This document shows positions 35,196-47,318 of a DNA stretch of 64,000 nucleotides, in pieces (position 1 is the first letter of the stretch; each line of letters starts with the position of its first letter). The stretch spans positions 25,770,001 to 25,834,000 of the forward strand of contig NC_059504.1 of NCBI RefSeq assembly GCF_914767665.1, written 5' to 3'. This stretch comes from Harmonia axyridis. Taxonomy: Eukaryota; Arthropoda; Insecta; Coleoptera; Coccinellidae. The notes beneath the pieces were generated by a model that was not told the DNA's origin, did not search any database, and saw nothing but the letters and a program-made list of their open reading frames with translations. The position numbers and the translations under genes were made by a program.

Positions 35196-35395
35196 TGAAC
35201 GATATTTATGGAAGTATTTCATTAATTTCAATAAAAATTCAATGAATTGGAGAAAAAACATGTATAATACTGGTACAGAACGCTTATTCAAAAACTCATT
35301 TAAAAACTCGGCACTTAGTGGCTCGTTTTTGAATTTTTAATTCGTGGAAGAATATCAATGCCTTCTGCACTTCAATTATAAATAACTATTTCACC
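35196..35395 (-). repeat. Partial third copy of the 411-bp repeat, with palindrome
   Basis: It resembles 49990-50190 and the inverse of 63052-63250, including TTTATGGAAGTATTTCATTAA and the CGGCACTTAGTGGCTCG palindrome centre. It lacks the part with the shared open frame. Confidence 0.75.
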
Positions 35396-36053
35396 AGGAT
35401 CCATTATATTCTCTATTTACTACCGAAAACCATCATTCATCAACCTATTTATCGAAGCAAGCTAGAGTTCTAAGACAGTTGACATAAATTTTATACTCCC
35501 TCTACAGAAAATGACTAAAATCGTACAACTCGCTAACTATGTCTATTTAAGCACTGTGCAGCGTAAAAATGTGCGATTTACTTTACCGTAAACAAAAGGC
35601 ACGATCAACAACTAATACGGTAGCATCTGTATAGTAAATCGCTGGAGTGACCGATAACTTTTGACGTTTCGTAATTGTGTCGCGATTTGCTACACAAGTT
35701 TTTTGATTTGCCCAAGTTTTTATGGAAATGAATGCAGTCGTAGAAAAAGTATTGTACCCAACTCGTTTAGTGATGTTGATAATACTATATTTGACACAAT
35801 AGAATTAAAATATAGAGCAAAACTGATAAATCAGTGAAAAAATTTTGAAAATCCATCAATAAATGACTGAGAAATAGATTATTTAAATTTACATATTTTA
35901 GCGCGGAATGTCTTTGGTCTGTGACGTCACGGCTCTTGCCTGTGATCGCTACACCATAAATTACGTTTAAATACTTAGCCGCGCCAAGGCTCTCGCGCCG
36001 TTTGTAGTTGTACAGTGTAGTTTTAACTCGAGTTTTGTTTTTATGTCACCATA
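35396..36053. other. MCU intron sequence
   Basis: No MCU exon. A GTGACGTCAC motif near 35930 recurs near 36470, on either side of the exon at 36054, and may mark the limits of one insertion. Confidence 0.35.
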
Positions 36054-36181
36054 ATGGAAGAAGGCTTCGTGAAAGGACAAAGTGACAATTTGCCTAAAAT
36101 AGATATATTCGCAGTGATGGAGTTTTTTTCTTCAAATCCATCTTATGTCAGTGCAGAAATAAAAGGAGTTAAACTTTTCAA
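36054..36181 (+). CDS. First exon of a SWIM/YqaJ-type gene, probable mobile-element relic
   Basis: An ATG at 36054 opens a 42-codon frame that reaches a strong GTAAGTATT donor at 36182. The peptide reads MEEGFVKGQSDNLPKIDIFA, then EFFSSNPSYVSAEIKGVKLF. The NLPKID...VMxFFxxNPxYxSAEIKGVK pattern resembles the N-termini of the repetitive insect proteins that carry a SWIM zinc finger and a YqaJ-like nuclease domain. That similarity is from memory. No later exon of such a gene was found before MCU sequence resumes at 36789 on the other strand, so the copy is probably truncated. Upstream bases are GC-richer with a GTGACGTCAC motif, possibly a promoter. Confidence 0.4.
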
Positions 36182-36788
36182 GTAAGTATTTACTTTTGAG
36201 TTTGCTTCATCATGGTTCAACTTATAACGATGATTTATTTAAAAAACGTTTCATAAACAGTTTGTAGTTGAGTACTGGTTGTTGAAGTCTATCAATGGCA
36301 AAACATATTTATCTGAGGAGTAAAAAGTAAAAAGAGAAAAAAGTAATTTATATGTATATAGTAAGTTATTTCAGCCATCGTGTAACGAACAAAACAAGAC
36401 ACGAACGGCACAAGTGATTGTACACCAATGAATTCGTAAGCACTCTGCGAATACCAGTCGTCTAGTGTGTGACGTCACGACACTTACACGTACTATGAAA
36501 TTATTCTTCCAAGCGCAACTTCAAAGTCCCATAACTTTTTCATTTCTAGAGATATTTCAATGATTCTTCCACATTTTTGTTTCGTTTTACTTAAATTTTT
36601 AGAATTAATCCTCAACAAAAAAATGAAAACCAGTCCATTACGCATTTCTAGAATAAGAACTTTTCCGGTCGTGCTTAATATGCTTCTTACAACTCTTGTT
36701 ATATAATATACTATTAATATATCAAAATAAAATGTTGCTACAAATTGTGAATTATAACTAAAGGTTTCCTTCAAACGATCTTACTCAC

Positions 36789-37092
36789 CTTTTTATCTCT
36801 TCTCCTGTTAATCGTTCTTGTTGTGGACAACTAACATCATATGTTTTGTCGTTGATGGTTAATTTGAAATTCTCTTCTAGAAGTGTTTCGATACTATTAG
36901 ATGACGCGATTCTTGTATTATCAGTGGATCGGCATGTGGCTATATCAATCCCTTTATCTTCCTTCTTTAACATTTCTATAAAATCTCCTACTGAATTTGA
37001 AACTGGTTTCAATGTAAAAACACATCGTTCTCGTCGACTTGGCAAAGGAACAGTTACTTGTGGGAGCCCTCGATAGTATTCAACTGTTACTT
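36789..37092 (-). CDS. MCU: Mitochondrial calcium uniporter, N-terminal domain exon
   Basis: This 304-base exon runs from a TTTTTTCAG acceptor to a GTGAGT donor. Two bases finish a codon, 100 codons follow, and two bases of a split arginine codon end it. It reads VTVEYYRGLPQVTVPLPSRR, then ERCVFTLKPVSNSVGDFIEM. Later come KGIDIATCR and the closing FKLTINDKTYDV. This is the beta-grasp-like matrix N-terminal domain of MCU, which modulates channel assembly and divalent-cation sensitivity. The upstream exon with the start codon and mitochondrial targeting peptide was not found to the right; such exons are short and poorly conserved. Gene span in the window is at least 22.9 kb. Confidence 0.95.
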
Positions 37093-37202
37093 CTGAAAAA
37101 AAAAATTATGGGCTTTAGTACTGGTGATATTACCACGAAAACATTCACAACACTAAGATATAAATTAAAACGTTTAGCAAAAAATAAAGACACATTATAA
37201 TT

Positions 37203-37275
37203 TTAGAATAAACGGCATCGAGATAGGTTTTCAACAGAACCGATTTCGTCTGGAAGTGAATTGAATATTCTAATA

Positions 37276-37340
<65 letters not shown>

Positions 37341-37452
37341 AAAGAGTCCAATTAATTCTGTGTGATAGGTAAAATGATACAACAAAGCATAAAACATGAG
37401 AAAATTTCTAGTTCTATAGGTATTCACATCTTCAGATATCTCATATTCTATG
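37203..37452 (-). mobile_element. LINE ORF2 C-terminal scrap
   Basis: The minus-strand frame reads EDVNTYRTRN before the AT microsatellite and IRIFNSLPDEIGSVENL after it. The second block is the typical FNSLPxEI closing motif of Jockey/CR1 ORF2. The AT array has expanded inside it. Confidence 0.65.
37279..37338. repeat. (AT)30 microsatellite
   Basis: An uninterrupted run of AT dinucleotides, 60 bases long. Confidence 0.98.
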
Positions 37453-37456
37453 ATAT

Positions 37457-37788
37457 TGTAACGAATTCGCAAGCCCTACGCCACTGCCTCTTTCTAGAAG
37501 GTACCGGACGCACCGAGAGCTCGATAGAAGGATCAAGACGCTTCTAGAGAGAGATGCGAGCGGTATATAACCAATCGAAGTTACAGAGCAGGGCAGTGCG
37601 ACGGAATCGGCGGTCAGTGCCGTACACTCAATTAGATATAAGTTGTAGAAATAAATTAATGTAGTAGTGAAAATAAATTAGTGTAATAGTTGAAATAAAT
37701 CATCTGTAAATAGTTATTCATAGTTGTGTACCTGAAATAAATTACTGTTAGCCAGAAATACCGATTTAATTAACCGAAAAACGTAACA
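37457..37788 (+). mobile_element. Solo LTR, 332 bp, with ATAT target duplication
   Basis: It starts TGTAACGAATTC and ends AAAACGTAACA. ATAT at 37453-37456 and 37789-37792 is a 4-bp target duplication. A TATATAA box is at 37564-37570, and several AATAAATTA motifs downstream can serve as poly(A) signals. The 5' half is GC-richer than the surroundings. No internal region remains. Confidence 0.85.
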
Positions 37789-37792
37789 ATAT

Positions 37793-38200
37793 ACTATGAA
37801 AAGTCTTTCTATGCTGATAACACCAACATTCACAGAAACCCTCTTACAGATCATCTGCTTTATCAGCTGGTGCAGTTACTAGCTTAAACCAATTATTGTT
37901 GAGAACTTCATTTGTTTTCACGTCGGCGAAATGAATTCGCACTTTCGGTACAATCTTACGAGTAAAGTTCTGAAATCTGTATACTCTCACTTGGATCTGG
38001 GTTTTACGGTCACATCAGACCTTTCGTGGTCTGCTCATATGCTTCGAGTATGCAAGCGTGCAAACCCGATGGTGAACCTCATACATAGAACTTTGGCGCA
38101 TGTTTAATTCCATTCAGCAATAGAACTATATACAAAACGTATGTGCGATCTATTCTGGAGTATGCGGAAGTATGTGGTGACCGGTTTTGGTGATAGATCA
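37793..38200 (+). mobile_element. LINE RT fragment
   Basis: Translation in shifting frames gives YADNTNIHRN (a mutated YADDT core). SHLDLGFTVTSDLSWSAHM and YKTYVRSILEYAEVCGDRFW follow, the RT thumb region of Jockey-type LINEs. Inactive. Confidence 0.75.
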
Positions 38201-38213
38201 GGGGTATGATTCT

Positions 38214-38358
38214 GTAAGAAATTCGTTACATCTTCGCTTCGCTACGGCGTTACGAATAGAGCCGAATAAATCCGAATAGAGCGAAAATAAAGACATTTTT
38301 ACGGAACATAGAAATGTTCGTATGTCGTAGCGAAGCGACAAGTAACGCATCTCTTACC
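38214..38358. repeat. Imperfect palindrome
   Basis: GTAAGAAATTCGTTAC...TTCGCTTCGCTACG on the left pairs with CGTAGCGAAGCGA...GTAACGCATCTCTTAC on the right. The centre is AATAGAGC/GAATAGAGC repeats. Confidence 0.75.
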
Positions 38359-38379
38359 ATGAAACCATAATAGTTATTT

Positions 38380-38479
38380 ATGCAACAAGTGCAAAAAGTG
38401 AATGTTTATTGCACTCGACGTGAAATTGTCAATTGACAATACGTCGAGTGCAATAAACAATTTTTGCACGAGTTGCATA
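38380..38479. repeat. Palindrome of the CTCGTG/CACGAG class
   Basis: TTTATTGCACTCGACGT...ATTGTCAATTGACAAT...ACGTCGAGTGCAATAAA is nearly perfect. The outer ends are TGCAACAAGTGC and GCACGAGTTGCA. Confidence 0.85.
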
Positions 38480-38483
38480 CAAC

Positions 38484-38945
38484 ATTTTTTCTACGTTCAT
38501 GCAAAAAGCAAAAAATGATTTATTGAGGTGCGGCACTTGGTGTAGGAAAATGAAAAGCGCAACTTGAATACTTTATTATTAATATCGATTTGCATTTATA
38601 CAGGAACTAATACGTTACGAACTATTTAACTCAAACTTTATTTTTACCTTCAATGTTGAAAGTGAATGAACAATTGGTGCAATTTTTAATATGAATATTT
38701 CGTAGTGAAGTACTTTTTAAATCCACTTCTTGATTTGTTACTGCTGTAAACGTACTAGTACTTGGTAACTGTAGATCGTTATTTCCTTCAGGCTGAAATA
38801 TTTGTTTCTCATGATGACAGCACGTTGAAGTAGAATGACAGATGAGTGCAATAAAAACTTTATTGGACTAGTGCAATAAAGAACTTCTTTTTCCCCTAAA
38901 TATAGTCCAATAAAGTTTTGCTTTTTGCATGAATGTAAAAAAAAT
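38484..38945. mobile_element. MITE with about 26-bp TIRs
   Basis: TTTTCTACGTTCATGCAAAA at the left end returns as TTTTGCATGAATGTAAAAAA at the right end. The interior also holds an inverted CAATAAAG/CTTTATTG pair. No coding capacity. Confidence 0.6.
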
Positions 38946-39889
38946 TTTTTAGTGATATTTTTGTAATCAGAAATAATGTCGCGACTGGGCGTTCAAGGCC
39001 TACTTTGTTACTTTATTGACTAAATACAGGTTCAATAAAAATCCTTCCCGCAGCTAACGAACAACTTCCTTATCTGATAGAGTATCACCCACAGTATTAG
39101 CACGCTGTAATCTATATGACAGGACCACGACGACAACGAATCATCGAGCAAGAACTTAACACTTTCAGCCTGTTTCACTGCTTGCACGAATCAACAAACT
39201 GGAATGGAGCTTTTTCCCGAGTTTAGTATTCCAATAGCTTAGATATATTTATAGCGACCAAGCTTTTGGAACCAGAAGTTATTACCGAATTTGTTTTGAA
39301 GACAAGAACATAAGAATTTTATATTCCAATAATAAATACCATGCGCTGGGTTAAAATCTAGATTCACCACTTTGGGTCCCGACACTAGTTCCAATATTTT
39401 GGTATGCGGAATGTTACCAGCCTAAACAGCACTGGTGGAAATCTAATACAGAATTGTAACAACCGAACCGGCCTAACATCTGGTGCCTGAGTTTGAAACT
39501 GAATGAGAAAAATCCCAAATTTTTTCATGTAGATATGGCGCTTGAAAAAATCCAACACAGTGAAATCCGAAAAAAATCAATCGAGATAAAAATATACACA
39601 ATTGGAATGACAACTGAAGTACATCTTCTTAAGGAACTATATTTTATTAATTTCCTTCAATAATTGGCATTTTGAGAGGTCGTCTCATATCAGATCGTTA
39701 TACATATGGGGGTTTGATTTAAATTTAACGAGGATATTTGCTCCTTTTATCATTTCTGTATTCAATTCCAGTTCATTTTTGACACTTCCATATAGATTTC
39801 AAACTAAAATCAACGAGTTAATCGGTCAATCGAAGTTTAATGAGTTTAATCATTGTATTAAAATAAATACTTCTATTAGCAGTGGCTCT
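38946..39889. other. Non-coding stretch
   Basis: No gene recognised. Short frames lack motifs. Confidence 0.4.
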
Positions 39890-40475
39890 ACTCATTTATG
39901 GTGCGGTTGATTCCGATGAATGGTCGAAATCCGATAAGTCAGCATGCGGTAGGACCAGCTCGGCATAGTGTATTAGTGTAACTGTTAAAACCGACTGAAA
40001 AAATTACAAACGATCTTCACCGGAAGCAATTGATGCGTTTGAGCAGAGCATCGAAAGACAACAGGCGGCATACAACAAGAGACATAATGAAATGATTTTA
40101 CAGAATGACATTGCTCGACCCCATGTTGCGAAAGTGGTCAAGACATACTTGGAAACGTTGAAATGAAAGTCCTACCCACCCGCCGTATTCTTCAGACGTC
40201 GCTCCCTCGGACTATCAATTGTTTCGATCAATGACTCGGCCTGGCTGACCAGCACATCCGGTCTTATGAAGAAGAAAAAAAATTGTATCGATTCGTGTAT
40301 CGCTTCAAAAGATTTTTTACTCGGAATTCGTACGCTTCCCGAAAGATAGCAAAAAATAGTGGCCAGCGATTGAAAATACTTTGAATCATAAATGTATAAC
40401 CAGTTTTTCACAATTAAGCCTCAAATTTCAGAAAAAACGGCGGTAGAAAATTTGTACGCCTATGTAACAACCTTC
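39890..40475 (+). pseudogene. mariner transposase relic
   Basis: The plus strand in shifting frames encodes the C-terminal half of a mariner transposase. RPHVAKVVKTYLETLK is followed by a PPYSSDVAPSDYQLFRSM block, where the last D of the catalytic DD34D triad belongs. Then come LADQHIRSYEE-like sequence, a FVRFPKDS/GIRTLPER block and a final NLYAYV. Several stops and shifts abolish function. The closing AATTTGTACGCCTATG resembles a mariner 3' end, but no matching left end was found, so limits are approximate. Confidence 0.8.
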
Positions 40476-40715
40476 TGAATGTCTCAAAAATGTTCATGAA
40501 TATAAAAAATATCAAAAGCCTTTTGGCTTCAAATAATGGAATTAAATAAATTAAGTAATTAAAATTAAATAAATTATATAATTATATAATAAATTTTATA
40601 TATTATATATTTTAAATTAAAATAAATTAAATAAATTAATAAATACAATCCGTTTCCATATTGAAGATCATAAATATACCATTTTCTGCTTGCTCTCCAC
40701 TTGTGCCTCGTAGTG
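40476..40715. other. AT-rich spacer
   Basis: Runs of AAATTAAATAAATTA-like low-complexity sequence. Confidence 0.6.
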
Positions 40716-41801
40716 TTTTTCGATGTTTTAGCACTACAACCTTTAAACTAGACGAGATAGACGGAATCTGATACCCCATTCTTGTTCCCTTTTTCAGGGA
40801 AACTAGCAAGAGTAGTATTCTTTTTTGGCCACCTTCTCTTGTTTTCGAGTTATAAGCGAAAATTGGGAAAATGGCGATATAAAAAAAATTATAACTCCGC
40901 TAATACCGATGATAGAGCTCTGAAATTAAAACATTATACAGGCCCTTTTTCATGAAGAATCCAGTGGCGTGAACGTCTTTTGAGCAGAATTTTTAATTAC
41001 GAAGCTATGATTCAAAGTTATGTTTTTTCAATGGGAACACTAGATTTCTGTGCCATTCTTTGAGAGCTTAAATTTTATTAATATCAAAAATATAAAACAT
41101 TGTAAGAGTTGCATCAATATTAATAATGAAAAATGATTAAAAACCTTTTTTCATAATTTTTCAGAATGAATGAGCACAAATACCAATACATTTCAAATAG
41201 CATATGAAATTCAATTAGGGAAGGACAAAGAAGAAATAGTATTGAATTGAATAAAAAGCATAGGAATAAAAAGTTTAATAGAATGAGACTTTGGTTATTA
41301 TACGATGCAGAATTTTTCTTGTACATCAACAGTTGAAAACATAGAAATATTGAGACTCTTAGATGAAAAAAGGTTTAAAACCATTTTTTTTTATTTATAT
41401 TGATATAAACTATACGATGTTGTATATTTTTGAAATCATTAAGCTTTCAAAAAATCACACAGAAATTTAGTGGTCCCATTTAAAAAAAAAACATAACTCA
41501 AGGTCATAGCTTCATAATCAAACACCCTACTAAAAAAACGAGCACGCCACTGGATTATGCGTAAAAAAGTGCCTGTATAATGTTTTAATTTCAGAGCTCT
41601 ATCTATAAGCGGAGATATAAATTTTTTTTGATTTCGCCATTTTTCCAATTTTCGCTAACTCGAAAACATAAGGTGGCAAAAATAAATACTACTTTTTTTA
41701 GTTTCTCAGAAAAAGAGACCGAGAATGGGATATCAGATCTCAGCTGATTTAAAAGTTGTACCTACTTAGTGCTAAAATATCAAAATTCGCCCACCCTGTA
41801 C
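40716..41801. mobile_element. Foldback element, about 1.1 kb, long TIRs
   Basis: About 330 bases at each end are inverted copies. They share GATGTTTTAGCACTACAAC, GATACCCCATTCT, TTTTGGCCACCTTCTCTTG and AAAACATTATACAGGC. The right end keeps GCCCACCCTGTA; the left end has lost the matching ACAGGGTGGGC. A shorter relative sits at 58649-59087. There is no coding region. Confidence 0.8.
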
Positions 41802-42539
41802 TTGTGGATAGATAACTTCACACCGGTGAATTCATTAATTAATTTTTGGTACAAAGTTCTTAGAAGGTAAATTTTGCTATATTTTAAACCTATAAATTTA
41901 ATTATCCGGTATTATTTTGAGGCGTCAGCAGTTTATGCTGCCAAAATATAATAATTAAATAGATAACTAGTAAGATTTGTGCAAAAAAAACTTCAGTAAA
42001 GAAAAAAAGAAATTAAATAATCCGTTCCTGAAAGCTGAAAAATTGAGTTGAAATTTTCAAACGGAATGGAGCGATGCATTTGTCTTTATATGTAGGTAAT
42101 AATATAGAGCATAAAATTCAATGAAGAAGGAAACAAGATGATCTATCTACAAGCCATTAATTCTTGGTTCTACGTGAATTATTAATAATTCGAATTACCA
42201 GCACGATCAAAATTAATACTGTACGCTCTCTGAGTAAGTCTGACCTATTTGTCTGCTGAAATGTGAATATAGAGGCTGAAGTCATGCTGCTTTATCAACG
42301 ATATGATCACGATATAATTAATAGATTAAGAAACTGTATATTCTCAATTTTGAATTAATTCTCTGTATAATTCATTTAGAAAGTATGTATGAATTGTATT
42401 GTGCCTTATTTCTAATTTTCAAGTGGATGAAAAATATTTTACTTAACTATACCTAGAGATCCTTTTTAAGCATTCGTTTGTTCATTAGATCACTTTTGAT
42501 TTCGTCACAGTGTCTCTTATTCTCGAATATTCAACCTAG
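41802..42539. other. Non-coding stretch
   Basis: Nothing recognised. Confidence 0.4.
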
Positions 42540-43255
42540 AATATCCGTCAGACCGTTAGTACTATGAATCCTGTACAAAAAGACCTAGAAACTTGTAATT
42601 TTCAGGGTAGGTTCAGATCTCGAATCAGTAGTTTTCGAATATCGAGCCAATAAGATAAAAGGATGAGGTTCAAATCACTGATGACGAATATGTGGTCAAA
42701 TTCAAGAATGTCCATAAACAAAATAACTTTCGAATGCCAAGACCTAGAAACTGAAGATATTCTGATGAATTCGGATTAATATTGTTAATGTGCAAAATCC
42801 GACTAAGGGTTTCGTAAATGCGGCCGTCCGAATTTTCATTCCATATTGGAACAATATGAAAATTTGCAAGAACATCGAAAAAACTAACCCAATATTTTCG
42901 CGAAGAAAAAACGACAAAGTTGAAATTTTGGATGCTGAAATGAAATAACGATTTCAATTTTTATGTACAATTCACAGCTAATCATCACGATTATCTATCC
43001 GTGAACACAATAACTCTTGAATGGATCAACCTAGAAACTTTAAATTTTCAGGGTAAGTTCAGATTTCAAATACCGCGATTGAGTTCGGTAATGGGCAAAA
43101 ATCCGGCTGAAGGTTCAGTAGACCATAGCTACGGGCGTTCGGAATTTTGTTATTCTTTTATTTCAACACACAGATTTGGTGAAGATAAAATTTTCTCATT
43201 TCGATCTGAAATGACAGTTTAAAGCTCAAATCAAAATGTTGATCACGTCACCAGA
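42540..43255. repeat. Diverged tandem units of a dispersed family
   Basis: About three units share CCTAGAAAC, TTTTCAGGGTARGTTCAGAT, GCAAAATCCG and CGTCCGAATTTT/GCGTTCGGAATTTT. Related units occur at 56265-56560. Confidence 0.6.
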
Positions 43256-43439
43256 TGGTAGAGAAAATTCAAGATTAATATCGAAAATAAATTGTGCAAT
43301 ATTTCTGTGAAAACAACAAAACTGATGGTGTTGGGATTCTTAGTATATACAAAATAACAGTTTATTGTTTATTGATTCGTTACAGTGAACGTAAAAAAAT
43401 TTGACCCATCAAGAATTACATGGGGAGCCGTAATGATAT

Positions 43440-44090
43440 TATAATGTACAAAAGATCTTAACATTTGAAGTAGACAAATAATAATGCGTGAATAAGACAG
43501 CATACACATTCATTGCAAGGTGATTATTATTTAATTGTGTTACTGTGAGCTCATGGTACGGGATGATGAACCTGTTCGCATTTCTGGTATCATAAGAATG
43601 ATTGAAATAGTTCTTTACTAAGTCCTCCTTTCGAGAGTAGACAAAAGTGACGCAGGCAAGAATGTAGAGAGAGGTCAAAGTAAGAATATCTTCTTGCCTG
43701 AACAATGGTCTGCAGCTTTCCATTCTCGTAGCACCTAGCACCACATAATATTCGGACGGCATGTTTCTGCTTGGTGAAGATGTTATATATGTCATGCGTG
43801 CTACCCCAGGCCAATATACCGTATGAGAGAGCTGAATGGAAAACTCCAAAGTACGTCGTTTTCGCAGCCAGCTGTCTGTTCAATTCTCCTCAGAACGAAG
43901 CTTGCCCTTGATAACCTTTCGCTCAGTTCGCTTATATGATAGGAGAACTTCAAATCTGATCTCCAGACAGCTCGAGATTATATCCAAGAATATCTCCCTT
44001 ATGCCATAGTATTTAAGAGCAGTAGGTGTTCAATGCTATCAAAAGCTTCATTCAAATCACAAGAGTAAAGCTTGCATTTTTTTTCTAGCT
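43440..44090 (-). mobile_element. LINE ORF2 fragment, minus strand
   Basis: Minus-strand reading gives CDLNEAFDSIEHLLLLKYYG near 44060, then KTTYFGVFHSALSYGILAWG (to about 43800). After a frameshift near 43700 it reads ILTLTSLYILACVTFVYSRK. The catalytic block between them is deleted. Confidence 0.85.
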
Positions 44091-47000
44091 GATATATTAG
44101 AAATCAAATAATATATGACAGTTAATCATATCAGGTTAAAATTTTTCGTGTAGATATACAATATTGCCAAAAATACGTCTCGATAGAGTAGATATATAAT
44201 GCGAAGAACATAGATAGAATGATGCGGTCATTTTAACGAATACCTTTCTAACATCACTTTGGGAAAAGGGTTACTAGTAGGCATGTTCGAAGTGATTCAT
44301 CTAGCTAGATAATCGATAGTGATGTATTCTCATATTTTTATTTTGCGATGTTTTCACGGTGATGTCATAATCGTAATTCGGCTTTGTTGATGAGAGTTTC
44401 GAATTATTATTCATTATATTTATTCATAAGCCTTAAGTCTAAAAATCAATGAAATGAAAATGTTCATTCTAAAAATTAAACATTGAAAAATATTCTGAAA
44501 ATTATAAATAAATAAATTAAATGAACTGATCGAAGTATGTGCTGAACATGCCCCCTTTAACCATGCAATAACCGATCATACAACTTCGCCCTAACATTTA
44601 ACAATACAGCTAGTGTACCCGAGCTTGTTATGACGTATATTTTTATTTTCAGTTCTTCTAAATTTTAAGGCTTCTCAAGTAAAATTTTTGAGTCAAGTAA
44701 CCCCACCAACAAAAGTTGAGTCGAGTGAAATTCGATAACCTACCAGACAGAGCAAATGAGTCATCCAGGAGATATCTGTTGAAAAATTCTAGAACTAAAC
44801 GTGCAGAGCATCCATCCTGCTGAAATCAAATTTCTTCGAAATAGTCATTCAAGTTCCACATAAGTATCTAGTACTTGAAGCATCTGCAAATATTTTTACC
44901 ATTTAAGTTGTCCCCAATTACAAAAAGTCCTTCAACATTATTTTCCAAAAAATTAGTCCATCAGTCACTTTAATTTTTTTTTTTTGAATTGTGTCCTCAA
45001 ATCGTAATGATACGGTCAAATGTTTATTTTTCGAGTCCAATATCTGACTACTTAAAGATTGTGGTGTACTCGGTGGTGTGTATGGAACGCAAATAAGGAT
45101 TCATCAGTTGAACAAAATATGAATTCGCCACTTTCTAGCATTTTTATTCTCATAATATCTATTTATTATTATCTATTTATAGAACTTAAAACTTGTGTCT
45201 TCAAGATTCATCTAACTGTGCAGTCCTGAATGTAATTTTCTTGAGAAATATGAGTGCGGAAAACAAACATTTGAATACCATTCGATTTTTCGATCCATCA
45301 CTACATACCTAATGCAACTACATACAAAATTTCAACGCGGTTGATTATTTTTACACATATATTTATCTGGTTCTTGTGACGCGATCAAATCAAATAAAAT
45401 CGAATTCATTTCAACATATTCAAAATGAGATTTTGAATAAGGTTTTAAATTATTATCTTGCATCTAAATCCATTTTCGTTTCGATCGAATACTCAGTTTA
45501 TAGATATCAGGAAAACAAAATTTAGAACGGATGTATTTACGAAACCCATAGAAAGATTTTGCAAGTTGTTAAACTAAGGCATTGGAGATCCGAATCCACC
45601 TTGAAAATGTCATGTTCCTACCTTTTCCGTTCGTGAAATATCGTGTTTGTCTGGGCAGAATTGAATTTTATCCCGAATTAGTCATCAGTCGAACGTTACT
45701 GTTTGAGAGTTCGGGGAAAAAGCGATGGAGTGATACCACAAAATTTTTTTGTTTAACTCCATTTTCAATAGGATTGCATGAATTGGATAATTGGATTCCA
45801 ATTTTAAAGTGCTAGCTGATTAGCAAGAGATCTTATATTAAAATGAAAATTCGTGAAAGTCTGCAAAAAGTTGTTCATGTAAATAATATTTGTAAAATAA
45901 TACATCATACCTAGTGATTCCAAATTGGGAACATTTTGAATAGTTGATAAAGAAAACGGAGTTCTGTAATGAATTTGAAAATTTAGAGATGAAATGCGAT
46001 AAAAAACGTACGTAGAATTTGTATTGAATGTGTTTAACAATACTTCCGCAGAATCACCAAGATACTCAAATCATTTTCAGACAGTTATTTCCCTACTTCG
46101 ATCAGTGGTAAAAATACATATCTGAATTCAGTACGTACGAACAGTGCTAACTGTTCATTACATCAAACCATCCTCAGTTCATTTCAGTTCTTCGTTGGAA
46201 CTTGATTAATCTTCAGGTGCTTAGAGTAATCGAATACGTCTGAAATTCAAATTAATCTGTTTCTTGAATTTTATTTTCTTGTCTAGATTCCACATTTGTT
46301 CGAGAGTTATGGTGATATGAATTACCAACAATCAGTTGAGTAGAGTGCGTATAGTGTTTTGGTGCTTGATTTTTTGGCAAAAATAGGTACAGGACATAGT
46401 TCCGATTATGATCAAGGAGTCGTACATGAGGCACAGATCCAACTATGGCTTTCGAATGAAAACATTTCCAAAAGCAAGAACCAAAGAGAAAGAAGGTAGA
46501 AAATAATTCTTCTGTTATAGATTCATTATTGCCAAAAACAAACATTTCGACTTGAACGGAAAAAAAATATTTTTTTTTAAAAATCCACCTTGTTTAAATA
46601 TGAATTGAAAGGGAATTATGAGATTACATTTGTTCTCTCAGTGAAATCGGCCCGAAATATACAAGATGAGTCGGAAATGTAGATCAGTATTTTAAGGGGT
46701 GATACAACACCGAAACTGGGGTTTTTCCTATGATCTTGTCGAAACCTCTCATTAAGAATACTAACGAATATCGGGTTTTAATAAATAACTTTCGAAAGCA
46801 GAAACTGAATCGATTTGAACATCGGGTATTATCAGATGGTAAGGACAAAGATAAGTTATTTGAATTTACTGCTTAAATTTTTGAGATTAATTTAGGGTAG
46901 TTTTCAATGGGTCAGTTAGCATTTGTTGGTCATATTTTTTTTTTTCGGAAAAACATATAACAATAATATTCTCTGGCGTTCTTTCTGGAAAAAAGGTAAT

Positions 47001-47155
47001 CTTGTTAGATTATCTAAAAATTAACCGTTTTCGAATCATTTAAGTTTGAAGAGAGACGTTTACGTCTTTCAATGCTTTAACTATAGAGAATGTTAGTCAA
47101 AAAGTACGACAAAAGAGATCTTAACCACTCATAGTTCAAAATCAGGAATAAATAA
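44091..47155. other. Non-coding stretch
   Basis: No gene or RNA recognised over about 3 kb. Frames at 45582-45815 and 46252-46545 have no motif or coding character. Confidence 0.4.
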
Positions 47156-47184
47156 ATGAAAATATTTCAAATACATGAAGGTGC

Positions 47185-47318
47185 GATACAGCTCCACCTT
47201 CGGTGTCGGGCTCTTTCTCCAAAAATGAAAATGAACTCATGCAGTTCTTATGACAACACGCTGTCATGCAAAATTATCGGTAATTTTGATGCACTTGTGC
47301 AATTACTTACGATAATTG
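47185..47318. repeat. Duplicate of the palindrome half at 49165-49280
   Basis: CTCCACCTTCGGTG, AAAATGAACTCATGCAGTT and CAACACGCTGTCATGCAAAA are shared with 49170-49275. The hAT-like insertion at 47319 interrupts it. Confidence 0.8.

Noticed and set aside
37145..37351. Protein with a long Tyr-Ile repeat
   Set aside because: It is a translation of the (AT)30 microsatellite.
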